Of a stretch of DNA of 64,000 nt, positions 45,625 to 58,000 are shown in pieces. The position numbers and the translations under genes are program-made. Every line of letters begins with the position of its first letter. Position 1 is the first letter of the stretch. The notes under the pieces were generated by a model. The model saw nothing but the letters and a program-made list of their open reading frames with translations. It was not told the origin of the DNA and did no database searches. Source of the stretch: Hyaloperonospora brassicae (Eukaryota > Oomycota > Peronosporomycetes > Peronosporales > Peronosporaceae); assembly GCA_947650285.1 (NCBI GenBank), contig CANTFL010000034.1, positions 1 through 64,000 of the forward strand, given 5' to 3'.

Positions 45625-46881
45625 ATGGCGCTGATCGTACCCAGTCACTTCTTCTCGCGCGGGTTACTCGCTGCGTGTTTCTTCGTCATGCTCCTGTCGG
45701 CAGCAATTGACCAGTATCCAGGTGAAATCGAGCCCCTCCCGCTTGACTTCGACTACGATCTCCGTACGTTGGCCCAGGAAAGTCGGTACAACGAGACAGC
45801 GGTGTTAGTGCGCAACAAGGAGCTCTTCCAAGCGCCCAACTTGGAGACCCTGTTCACGAACGTAGCACTGAGTGCAGAAGACTTGGCCGTGAGTTCAGAC
45901 GGCGCTGCATACGTCGGGTTGGCGGACGGACGTCTCGCGAGCTTTGACGTTGAAGCCAACGAACTGCGGAACTTCTCTCGCACAGGACAAGATGTTCCTG
46001 GATGTGGAACATTGGACATGGAACCGACTTGTGGACGGCCACTCGGACTCGCGTTTGCTGCTGCGCGTCCTTTCGCCAAGTTCATCCAGCGGATTCCAGC
46101 CGCCCAGTTGTTTCCAGAAGACTTTGTGCTGCTCGTGGCCGACGCTTACAAGGGCGTGTTCCTTTTTGATGCCAATGGGAAGCGCACGCTGCTCTTCAGT
46201 CGCGTGGGCGATCAGCACGTGAACTTCCTCAATGGACTTGCTGTCGTGCAGGAGACGGGCGAGATTTACGTGACCGAGTCGTCTCGTCGCTTCCAGCGCA
46301 ATCGAGTGGTGGTCGACTTTTTAGAACGCCGACCATCGGGGTATTTGCTGCGATTTGATCCACGGGATGTCAGCGTGCACGTGGAGGCGAGCGGGTTGGG
46401 ATTCCCAAATGGTCTGACACTTGATAAAGAGGGCTCTGGGCTACTGATTGCACTCATGTTCCAGAACAAGATTGTGCGTTTTGATCGAGCGACCCAGCAG
46501 ATCAAGGACTTTGCTTTTTTGCCGGGTGAACCAGACAACATTTCGATTGAAAAAGTGGGTGCAGGAGAAAACGAGACGGATGTGCTGTTGGTGGGACTCG
46601 TGTCACGAGACGATGGTGGAAGCTTCAGTTACATCAAGCAGAGCGTCAAACTGCGCAAAATGCTATCGCTACTGCCAACGTTGATGACGGTACTTTTCAT
46701 CCATCGTCTTGGCGTGTTTGCCTCTGTAAACTTGGAGACGGGTGATATTCGGCACGTGTACGAAGCCTCGCAAGGGCAGATACCGATTATTTCGGGTGCT
46801 AAGCGTTTCGGCGACCATATCTACTTGACAAGCTGGTCCCGTCCTTCGATCGCGCGCATCCCAGCAGCAATGGTGCAGTAA
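45625..46881 (+). CDS. APMAP/strictosidine synthase-like beta-propeller protein
   Basis: A single-exon gene of 418 residues, intact. The frame is open 22 codons upstream, but MALIVPSHFFSRG is the natural start because it begins a signal-anchor: residues 13-28 (GLLAACFFVMLLSAAI) are hydrophobic after a short basic N-terminus. The rest is a six-bladed propeller of the strictosidine synthase-like family: DLAVSSDGAAYVGLADGRL near 87, the signature IYVTESSRRFQRN near 214-226 with ERRPSGYLLRFDP after it, then GFPNGLTL near 259 and EPDNISIE near 302. Four N-glycosylation sequons (N56, N116, N305, N316) suit an ER-lumenal or secreted domain. Animal APMAP has arylesterase activity and plant relatives include strictosidine synthase; the substrate here is unknown and alkaloid synthesis is not implied. 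It stands alone among decayed transposons. Confidence 0.88.
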   Translation: MALIVPSHFFSRGLLAACFFVMLLSAAIDQYPGEIEPLPLDFDYDLRTLAQESRYNETAVLVRNKELFQAPNLETLFTNVALSAEDLAVSSDGAAYVGLADGRLASFDVEANELRNFSRTGQDVPGCGTLDMEPTCGRPLGLAFAAARPFAKFIQRIPAAQLFPEDFVLLVADAYKGVFLFDANGKRTLLFSRVGDQHVNFLNGLAVVQETGEIYVTESSRRFQRNRVVVDFLERRPSGYLLRFDPRDVSVHVEASGLGFPNGLTLDKEGSGLLIALMFQNKIVRFDRATQQIKDFAFLPGEPDNISIEKVGAGENETDVLLVGLVSRDDGGSFSYIKQSVKLRKMLSLLPTLMTVLFIHRLGVFASVNLETGDIRHVYEASQGQIPIISGAKRFGDHIYLTSWSRPSIARIPAAMVQ

Positions 46882-47344
46882 CTGGCCACGTTGTTGCACA
46901 AATGCGTCCATTTTGTTTGTGTTCATATGATTCACAGTCTCGTAAGTTGCTACTCGCAGCCGCGATGGTACGGACGTGATGCGGTCATAGTGATGCAATG
47001 AGAAGCAAGCTGGTGTTTGGTCTCTAGCTGATGCATTTGTCGTGGTGACACACGTAGCACTTGAGGGCAAAGTAACAGCAATCATGGATTCAAGCTCACT
47101 GTTTTCGGTTTCTTTCTTCAGTTCTGTTTACTACGTTCAAGTTATTGGTACTCAATAAGCGATTCAGTGGCAAGAGTCTGCACAAAATTCCGACTGTCTA
47201 CTTGGTGTAATGCCCAACGCAGAAGTAGAACCTAATGATGAACAGGTTTCAGTTGAACCTTTTGTTGTGCCCATCAGCTATGTAACAGAGAAGTTCCGTT
47301 CCGTCACAGACGACCAGGTTGTTGGAGTCTGAACGTCGTTTCCC
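46882..47344. other. 3' flank of the APMAP-like gene
   Basis: No gene seen. The minus frame 46669-47085 overlaps the APMAP-like gene in antisense and has no domain. The right end may hold the C-terminal remains of the M96-like pseudogene. Confidence 0.35.
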
Positions 47345-48188
47345 CTACAATGATTTCGCAACAACGTGGCCGTCTTGCAAACATCGCGAAATGATGCTCT
47401 TGCATACAACTGTACGCTCGGACATAAGCTTAGTTTGGTCACCAGTACAACATTCGCGTAGCATGCACCTGTAGTAGCGCAAAGTTCGTATCACAGTGTT
47501 ACTATTGGACGACCACGACGACCGATTAGCGGACCAAAACTTCAGAACAATTAAAGACAGGTCGTACCTATCTAACACAGAGAGCCTTGAACAGTCTTAC
47601 CCGCATACAGCGATCAAAGCAGTCGTAAGCCACCATTTGCGATCGACAAGACCATTCCTACAGCGCTTTCGCTTCATCCAGCAGTGCAAGAACCAAGGTG
47701 TTTGATGCCGCTGCAGATGAAGGACAATACACCTGTCGTGCCTTCATCCTCGTGTGTTCGTCGATCGCCGCTTGAAGCGACATTGCCACTAGGCTACAAC
47801 TCGTAACCATTCCTCGTAGTTTTCCGTTTTCTGCCGACGCAGAATCAAGCTGTTGTTTCCGTTCTTTCACGTCAAGTAGAACATCACGACGTTCAGCCGC
47901 TCGGGTAGTGTCCAGCAGATTCAGACTAGCGCTTAGATTGCTCAATTTGCTTTTCAGGGTTTTCAATTCGATAACGCGCGCTCGCAGATACTTTATCTCG
48001 TCGTTAGGGCGTTTGCGCCACCGAGTCTTGGATCGAGTGTATGGAAACGGACGACTTGCTCTTCCGTGCCGGATATACACCCCGGAGTGAAGCGGATCAT
48101 CCTGATCAAGCAAACTTAGCAGCAGATCGCCTTCTATCTCGCCAGAACGATCATAGTCTACAGCGCAAGCGGAATCAGGCGATCGCAT
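47345..48188 (-). pseudogene. Decayed M96-like coiled-coil protein gene
   Basis: The frame 48188-47658 is open for 176 codons. After an acidic start (LLLSLLDQDD) comes a basic region followed by heptad leucines, TRWRKRPNDEIKYLRARV and LKTLKSKLSNLSASLNLL. A second helix reads RAAERRDVLLDVKERKQQ and ASAENGKLRGMV. This order (K/R-rich, E-YLR, then A-E-EN-LR) is the N-terminal pattern of the M96 mating-specific family of oomycetes. It stops at 47658-47660. Downstream, in another frame, 47578-47345 contains ERTVVCKSIISR and DGHVVAKS, which resemble the later part of that family, before a stop. M96 proteins are linked to sexual development by expression. Function here is presumably lost. An unrelated bZIP-like gene is the alternative. 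Confidence 0.5.
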
Positions 48189-51100
48189 AGCCTTATCAAT
48201 AGCAGTCCAAAGTAGTTGATCGTTCTAAGATCCAGGCTTGGTGCAGGCTAGTTGGTTTGATGTAGCAAGTGCTAGAATGAACAGGGGCAAAATATGAAAG
48301 ACTTGGGCAAGTGGAAATGTGTTTGCAGCCAACAGCACGAGAGTGTAGAAGCGCAGAGGAGAACATCGGGAGAAACAGAAGGAAGCATACCACGTGTCGT
48401 CGACCAGATGAACTCCATTCTACGCCCCTTCGATTAATTCATTTCGTATATAGGAACTACTCCGGTCACCGGAACGACTACCTGAAGCACATGGTGAGAA
48501 AAGGACATACAGTTTAGCTCCTCCTACAACGTACAGAGACTTCCACACCTAAACAGTGTAGTCTACCACACAGAGCTTCTTATGAAAGACGAATGTTGCA
48601 CCACGGCGTGCTTCTGGATTACATATTCCCGGATCCGTAGCGCCATCCTGTGAATCGAGCCAACAACAACGAAATGTAATGCGAAGCTTTGCAGACAAAT
48701 TAAAATCAAGAATGGGCTGAACCACTAGCTCCGTATCGTTTCTGACTGATGATTTGGAGATCAGAACGTCAGCTGTTTCGGGATGGCTATAACATTGTGA
48801 TAGCACATCTTGTCGATCCAAGCTGTCGACAAAAGCCGTTGTTTCGTCGACATCGTGGGGCTCGTGCGCCGTTCATAGGCATTAACATTGACGATCGACC
48901 GTACAGTGTATCATGAGCTTCAGTATAACTCGAACCATTTTAAACACAGCAAACCGCTATGCTAGACGTACCTCGAACATGCAGCGAACATGCTCTGGGT
49001 CGGCAAGGAAGACACAAGATTGACCGTGGTAGGTAGTGAGCTATGCATCGCGATGTTTTCCCGTATCACTATAGAAGGAGTGGTGCCCTATGTACTTCAT
49101 CGCAGAGCTCGATTGAGTACACATCTGCCCCCTACGCGAATAGCTCATTGATTCAAAGAAACAAACAATCAATGTACTAGGTAAACCCACTATCGACTAT
49201 ACATTGCAGAGTGCGACTCTTTACTTTTCTCAGCGTAATATGGCAAAGGCTAGTCGACTCGATGAGCGGTCCGGTCCACAAAATTTCTCAGCTGGCAGTC
49301 GGAATCGGTTACCGTTACAGGCCAAAGACTCGTATAAGAGTCTTCACGAACTCCGGCATATTCGAAGCACGGCATAATCCTTTGTTATCACTCTTTCGCG
49401 CAATTTCTGAAACGTTCTTGCTCGTCGCAGATTGTAAACTTCGTCGAGTACCAGGCGCTTTAAGATCATAAATCTGTCTTGCTCTGATATTGAACACTTC
49501 GTGAAGTTGGTTGTCGTGTTCTCGTCAAGATGTTCAGAGGTTTCAACTTCCTTTGTCGCAAGTCTGAAACGTTTGGAAGTGTATAGATCACGGAGAAGAC
49601 GGATTTTACAAAAAAAAGATTACCAGCGACGCCGGCAGTGCAGAGGTCAGAAAAAACTTGTGATCTAGAAGGCGCAAAAGCTGCTGTACGGTCAAGTGTT
49701 CTTATTCATTGCGCTTCGTACGTACTGTCCACGCATTTACTTCGGGTTGTAGTAAGCCGCGGCATCTTGACAGGGTGACTCATACCGCGGATAAGACGCG
49801 GACATGAATACAAGCCATGCTACTCTATAATTAGCCAGCATCAATGCTGACATAGCATTGCCTAGACGGCAAATGTTACGGTGTGATACACGTCAATTTT
49901 CGCGACCATTCGATATCATCTTTGACAGTATTCGAACTTAACGATTGCAATACGCGGTAGCGTTTTCAGTTCGCAGCGGCTGTACTAACTCGTATATAAC
50001 TCTGTTCCTACAATAATTTACAAGTGCTTATCCGAAGTATGGATCAAGGTATAGTCTCTGTAGCCACCCATTTCATACTAGATAGAAATGCGAAATGTAG
50101 CTTATACTTGTCGATTTCACCGCCTCATATTATTTATTGGAGATGAAAATAGCACTGAATAAAAACGAATATAAATAATGCATACAAGACACCAATTTAC
50201 ACAAGCTTCGAGTTATAATTATACCGTTGAAAAAGGCACTTCAAGATGAACAAACATGGTACAATGATGCGAAAAAACGAGCGTATACACACATGCCTGG
50301 GATCTTTCGTTCACGTCGATTTATATTGTCATCAAACAATTTTTGTAACTTTGTTTCATATACCGTACGATCCATTCCGTCGACATCACTTTCAAGTTGA
50401 AAAAGTGCGTTGACGCTTCAATAAAATAACATGACACTAGTATTAATCGTTTTGTTGCGACGCCACGCCAGTTTCGTATAATTCGGAGCTTATAGTTTGA
50501 CATTGAAATAATGTGTAACTGTCACCTTGGCGATATTGTTTCATGTCAGATGTGAGATAGCGCAGTCTAAAAACACCTCGTGCCCAATCAGTGAAACGGG
50601 GCACGCTCTTACCAGATGACTGGATATACCTTGTGTTAATCAAAAACAAGGCTGAGTAGTCCCGACATCACGTACACGTGGCGTGAGGAAGCTCGAAAGA
50701 AAAAAGAACTCGGAAGCTCTGATTTCGGAAAAGTAGAAATGTATTTAATTTAGTTAGGTTATTTACTAAACTAATGATATATTTATCTACATATAGAAAA
50801 ATACAATCTCCAACGTGACTTTCTTGCTCACCACACATTCCGCGCGTATAGCAGGCGAATAATTAGGTTAAAGTAGCTTCTACATCAACCAAGAAGTGAA
50901 TCAACCAAGAATATCACCCTCGGGGGGAGGTAAAATTTCGCCTATATCAGCTCTTATCGAGTAACGTTAATTCAATATATTCAAATTAGTCTTATTTAAA
51001 AATGATACAGTCGTCTCAGTTTTATGTAACAAGTTCACTCCGTTACAATTGTGTAAAAATTTCAATGGTGAACTGAACTCAGCGAAAAAAAAGAGTATCG

Positions 51101-54100
51101 ATGGCATAAGTGCGGAGTTTGTACTAAAATCTAACGGATCCTGCACGCGTGCTAGTGGAAAGAATCAGGTGGACGATTAAGAAACACGAAGTAGATCTAC
51201 GCCGATCAAGAGGTTGATGATTATGGAGCATTGTGGTCATAAACAGGTATCTGCTTCGACTAGTAGCTACGTTGATGTTCATCTGTATAGTCCCTTTGTC
51301 AGCTTAAGATTAAAGCGCACTATGGTCAGTGACAGGGTTGGAGATATTGCTATCACCAACTAATTTAATAAGTGGTGCTCTCATACTACATATAACGTCA
51401 GCACAATCTACTGACAATTAATCATGCTATATTTGTAGCATATTCGTCCTCTAAGCGCTGATGCATTGTAAAAAGGCACCTGCTCATATAGCTTATTTTA
51501 GTTTACGCCAATTTACACACTAACGGTACCGACAAGTGAATTGTATCTCAATCAATTACACGTACGTACAGAGGGTGCAAGCGGACTAGCGGACAACGAT
51601 TCGAATATTTAAGCTAATTATTTATGTTTCGTTAACTGTAGCTATCGTCGCTCAGCATTCATCGCGCGTCTACACCAATCGTTCGTCACATTGTGGATTA
51701 TATGATGACCTATGTCAAATAGAATATGAAGGCACTGAACATTCATGTAAGAAGTGATACGTAACAGGAATAAACTCGAACTTTTTTTGGCGTTTATTCC
51801 TACTGATTTTAGTTTCGTGTAGCGATCTCACTCCATCACATCACCTAGCGTATTAACCGACACTATAGTGACTCCAATTAAATTTGGATTAATAATTTTT
51901 AGTCACTTAGATGAAATGTAAATTTTGAAGTAGTCAGATATTGTCATCTTAACCTTACCATTGCGTCCGTACCGATCCCGGTGGGCGAGTGGATAAGCAC
52001 TGGCACCGAGACCGGAAGTTACGTGAATTGATACCCGCGCATAGGCGGTACGATTGAACATCGGCGGAGAGTGGCTACCATATTCGGATATAGTAGGTCT
52101 TACGTGCACCTGAATATATCACAAACTTTCCCTCTCTCTACCATCGCGTCTTTACACATTCGTGCGTACCTAAAGCAGCATCAAGCACGTATTCAAGACT
52201 GCGTGCGCCTGCCAATTTTTCCTTCCTGGATTTAGCAGATACTGGTCGTCGTCCGAAATACACACGCATCCAATCTTGCTTCCCAAATCGCAGTGGTTAC
52301 ATGGGCTGATGCACTACGTGACGAATATGGATTCAAAAAGGGCATTTTATTTTCTAAGGTGAAAACAAAATCCGACACGAATTAAAATGAGGTCGGTAGA
52401 TTCATATACTGGACGAAACAATGTGATCAAAAGGAAGCGGTCTTAAGTTTTTGTTGCATCTTTATGCGTAGGTCGTTTGCACTCAGAAGAGAGCGAAGGG
52501 TATCATGCATTCGATGATTTAGATCGTCTAAAAAAGCTACTGTGACGTCGTCATGAATTTCGTAATAACTGTGATAATCTTGATCGCGCCAAACTTATTA
52601 CCGATCTATTTATTTACCTCACACAGAACGTCAAAAACGTAATTATTTGCGTCATTATCCACGGATTTACCACGACAGCGAGTTATAGATTGTTTGCAAA
52701 GACATGTATTAGTGCCGATTTTCTTTGTTCAAAGAGTCAAGGCTTCGAGGGTCCATTGTAATACAAACTGCATCGCATACAGCAATACTTTTGCATCGGA
52801 TTTTGAAGCGACATGACGGTACACCCTGTGCCAATAGAGAGCTCGTGAGTCGACATACGTCTATGAACTAAGCTGATAGTGATGTACATGTTTTGCATTA
52901 GAAGCCCGAATGCAAGTTATTGCACAAAGAAAGGAGCTGTAGATAATAATTCTGATCGGGTTACGTACAAACTGCGTCAATTACTTCGAGGGGTAGAGAA
53001 TCTGCACATATCGTGAGGATCCCATTTCGAATCGAATCGACACGTCGACGAATAATCGATGCAGGGACACACACACTTATCCTGGTTAAAGCGTTCGCAT
53101 TCCTTCTTCGATGTGATACGAGGTGTAAAATATTGCAATGCGTTGTATAGAGCCGACGATCAATTTTTTTATTCACAACTTTACCCGGATGGATCTGTTA
53201 AAATGTTCGCCATTACCAAGTACGTCATCGATAATTTTATTGCAATTTCGAATCTGTCCGTGACGACAAAACATGCCAACAAATTAAGCAGCTGATTCAC
53301 TGCCACCATGTTCGCATCACAGTAATTTAACATAATGTTCATATGATAGCGTAAACTTCGCGCGAGTCCATAGGCAGACGCATATAGCTGTATTACGAGT
53401 TCATTTTATATTTGCGGACCTTGTATCTGATCTCAATGGATTAAAAAAGCGTGATAAATGAGTTACGAAATAGTTTAAACACAAACGTAAGATTTGTATT
53501 CAGATGGCTGACACAATGGAGGCAAATTGATGATGTCGGCAGAGATCGATTCATATTTGAATGAACATTATCAAAAAACGACTGATTGCTACGGTAGTTA
53601 CGTGACGAGCTGGAGATGACGAGCCACATTTCAGTAAAGAGATCCTAAACTTAGACGAATAAATCGACAGCTAAATTCTTGTCCACGAAAACAGGTAATC
53701 AGTTTTGATCTATAAGAGCTTCATGTGACTTTATGAGAGTACGGATAACGAATTCTCGATGTACACTTAGGATGTGCTCACATATGTGTGGGTGCTCAAC
53801 TGTGTATGTGAATTTCGTCGGATTATCACGTGCAACGGGTACATATATTATAAATTGTTCTACGACTACGCATATATGTCACGTCGCATTGCTTCATTAT
53901 CGATGTACCCAGAATACTAAGTCATGGAATTTATTACTTTTGCATTTCAAGCTTAAGCATTTATATTTTTCGCTGACTTCTTATCAGCGTTTTATTTTCG
54001 CTCATCCGCCTGTTCATCGACGAAATTTGCTATTAAAACGGACAACAGCTTATTGAGCAAGTAGGAATCCATCAGCCGACTCTATTTCTATTGTTGAAAT

Positions 54101-54800
54101 ACGCTTTCAATGCGCTTCAGATGTGTCAATAATTTTTAAATGATAATGCATCGTTTATACCAACAGCACATCTACAATCCTGATATCATCATCTTCCTCA
54201 TAGCAGATCGCCGTTGCTCTTGACATCTTCTTCCTTATCAATGCTATATTTATCATCATCAGTTGACTTTGCGATGACAAATTTGTCATGTCGCGTCAAA
54301 TATGCGCCGTATTAATTCACGCTTGAATGAGAATCCTTGCCTATTGCCATATTCAAACTCTGATACGCCAGATATTCGAAAGGTGTATGCGTTGTACAAG
54401 TATTATGCCATCGGCAAAATCGGCAACTGCATGTTGTATATAAGTGGACGTGGCCTCAGTTTATCTCTATAAAGACTAGAAGCGTGCTCAGTCCGTCTCC
54501 ATTTCCTAGTACATCTGAATTTCAACTTTAAAAGTGTTTTGTGATATAGAACGAGAGAAACAAATAAGAGTTCGCCTTTATCCTAGTGCCCTTGTCGGGC
54601 AATATATATTGAAGGGACATAATGGAGCCGAAATACAGATTTTTAAATATAAGCATATCTCTTGGCTGTGATCGATATAAATCTATCACGTCATGCACGA
54701 GCTAGAAGAAATGATAGTTGAATGCGGTAATACTAGTATTTATTGCGATAATATTTGCAAAACCGAATTCAATGACATTGAAATGGAATTCCACTATATG
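48189..54800. other. AT-rich, gene-poor stretch
   Basis: No gene recognised on either strand. The longest frames (minus 48549-48821, plus 49211-49471, plus 53733-54056) have no domain. A tRNA-like A-box occurs at about 51,980. A local GC-rich patch at 51,960-52,080 stands out from its surroundings. Confidence 0.45.
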
Positions 54801-54815
54801 CCGGAAATTTGAAGG

Positions 54816-55052
54816 GTGCGGTATCGCCAATCTCTTACATACTTGATCTTCATGCTATTAGTTTGGGCCAGTAAATTCCGCGACGGAAGGTGGACCAAGT
54901 CTCTCATGGCTACGATGCCCACTCACAGATGCGTAGTGAAGCGAGGTTCATATAATATAATTTTGCAGGTGAAGAGTATATCACGACATGTCAAGCCAGG
55001 ACCATCAAAATCGGACGATGACTTGTTGCGAGTTGTGTTTGGATTAAAATAG
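54816..55052 (+). pseudogene. Possible Copia RT/RNase H scrap
   Basis: VRYRQSLTYLIFMLLVWASK then HRCVVKRGSYNI and KPGPSKSDDDLLR recall the Copia order YR-A-G-L-YL, HW-AVKR--RYL and a later acidic strand. Spacing fits, but the diagnostic TRPD and DADW residues are missing, so this is a weak call. Confidence 0.25.
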
Positions 55053-55059
55053 GAGCGAT

Positions 55060-58000
55060 TAATTGATAAGAAAGCGTTCAAATTTTGCTGTAATTTGCTC
55101 GATCACTTATGTATATTTATTGGACCATTTACATAATTTGTACGTTAGCCTTTCTCGTATAATCAACCTATTTGTCAAAGGCATGCTGGACTTGATTGTT
55201 ACAACTATAGGATTTTCCGGCAGTGAGAATAGCCGTTACAAAAAGGTTATGGAAAAATTACTGACAACGATATTGTATTGTAATGGCGTATAACACACTG
55301 GGTATCTCCACTTCGTAGCGAAAAAAGTGATCGCTACCTTTTTCGAGAAAGTTACTGATTTATGTGTCCGCACATAATGTCACATGGTCCGTATTTACTA
55401 GATAATGTCTATTTTATGACATTTGTAAACTCATATGTACCGGTGTGTCTTCCATACAATGGTGTTATCTGTAACGTATCAAAAAGTTACGCAATGATAG
55501 TTAGAAAACTTAGACATTTTCTTTGCACTCACGTGCCCTCGTTGATCCACTTGCTTTCTTTAGTTTCTTCTGCAAGATAAAATAGTAATAAAATTTAAAC
55601 TCGATCAACAGTATGATTCAGAATGTACTGTCTGCGTTAGCAGTTTACTGACTTGTTGTATTACAACGATAGTCCGCCCTGTTCGTAAATATAACCGATC
55701 ATTTTGAAGTCCGTATAATTTTCACGTACAACGCTCCCAAGCAAATAATTTTAATCAACTTTGGTCGACTCGCTTGTGATATATATCCATGTTCTTTTAT
55801 GTTCTAAACGCATTAACGTAGATACCTATTGTCCCATGGTGCATCTTTGCAATTGCATCGAATTATAACGAGGAAATTGATTCGAAACTTGTTGCAAGTT
55901 AACCTTATAATATGTGACATAAATTTTATAATTTGACATACCGGTACTACCGAAGTAAAAATAGCCGTCTGTCATGCCTTGTTTTTCTTTAAAAATATAT
56001 GATATTTAAGTGCGCTGGTAACCCGTTCGTTCTACCGAAAGTTCACAAAGATACATACCCTAATCGATCAATGGACACGCCTTTTCCTCTTTCAAATTTT
56101 ACCATCGTAACGTTCGAGGTATGAAGCCGGCATAATGAGAAAAGAAGCCGAGGTTTGCCGGTATTCGCGAAATTATTGAGGTGGATTGAACACATATAAC
56201 GCAATGCGATTCCACTAAGATCTTTGTAGTTATATTTCTCTTGAATTATACCCAAAAATAACTTCCAAACTTTTTTATTACCAGCAAAATAAAGAAGCAA
56301 TGATAGGTTAGAGCTTTGATATTTCATCGCTATAAAGGCTTGACAGCATTTTTTGAACGATTGATGGTGTAAGTGCAAAAAAGTTTAAGCTTGACTTTGT
56401 TTCATCAAGTTATCTCAGGAAAAGCTGAATGTCAAAATAAACTTAACATTCCATTTTTATCTACGATGTGACCAAAATGGACAGTCTGCGTTTTCGATGT
56501 TACGTCTGGTCAGTTATATTTTACCTCGGCGAACCATGTTATCACCACCACCAGACGTTTATGTTATCAAACTATCACGTTAAAATCGCTTTATGAGCTC
56601 TTTTCATACGAATTCGAAGGGCAACAGACAAGTGATTCGGAATGATTTCACACATATCGCGTACCTGATAGCTGATGATCATTCCGTTGAGCTTCAAATA
56701 ATTTAATCACCTTCATTAAATTATTGTGTGCGAAAGTAACGAAATGTAGCGGTGCTAATCTATTTGTCTACTCGATAGCGATTGAAGAATTCATTTGCTC
56801 TAAATAGCTATTAATTTGCTGGTCTGCTCCAATTACATCGATAGATGCTCTTCGTAGATTGCTGCAAATCCTTATTAAACTACGACTAAATTGGCAAATG
56901 GATTGAAATACCTGGACATCAAAAGTCTCATTTTTTACCAATCGGTTCGAAATTTATTAACAAAATAAGTCATGATCGCCATACCGAAGCCTAGTTTAGG
57001 TCCTTTTATTAATTTTGATGTCCTCTTATTTATCCATGACCTTTCCATTCACTGTTTACGCACACTATTTCAGCGCCTAATCTCCCTTCTCACCGCTTTG
57101 GTAACGTTCTTAGAGCCTTTTCAAGCGTTTGTTGACACCCCCTTTCTTCTTGAGAGGCTTGATTTGGGCTGGAGGTCGCACGTAGCATACTGACACGCTT
57201 GTGACTTGCATAGTGGCGTTCAAGTTGGCCGACTTCGTGCTAGTATGAGAAAGGTGAATTGTCGGATTTTCTATGCAAACAAACCTTGATTCATCATGTT
57301 ATTCTATACTTCTTGACCTTCACCATATGCATTCGCCAAATTAAAATTGAATGGTCCACAATTTCATTAACTTAATCACAACTGTCCTAGCGTCACTTTT
57401 CTGTAGTCTAGAAGATAGTTGTATATATAACCTTTGACAACCTTGTCACTAGCTCCCATAATATATGCTCAACAGCTCTAACATGGAAATATTAAATGGG
57501 TTACTTCGTCGTTGCGTGACTTCGCCGTCGAGAGTCACGGTGCCGTTGTCATGCACCTCAGTAATAGCAAAGATTTCAGTCGAGACTTAAAGCTGCTTGT
57601 TTTCGCGATCCTATATATCAATGCGGGTCATGACATTATTGCCAACTGAGTGAAAGTGCTGAAGTTGCATATCGAACTCTCGTGTGTAATAACGATAAGC
57701 TTTTTTATATCTGCGCTTGGTTAAAGGAGCTACAGTTATCATCGTTTTGATGTCGCAATACCTTTTAATGACTAAATATTATGTAGGCGAGCGTCGTTCC
57801 TAAGACGCTGTGATATCTCGCGCCCACTGCGAAGCAGCAAATGGGTAACTTGACGCCAGCCACCTTCTGTGTAAGAACGTATGTTTTCTTCAGTTCAAGG
57901 TGGGTGCGCACGCATATCGCAAAAATGAAAGCATACTTACGCGATGGGTTTTGACTTGATCCCGTAGCTATATATCATCCTTCGAAATTTGGCGGTATTT

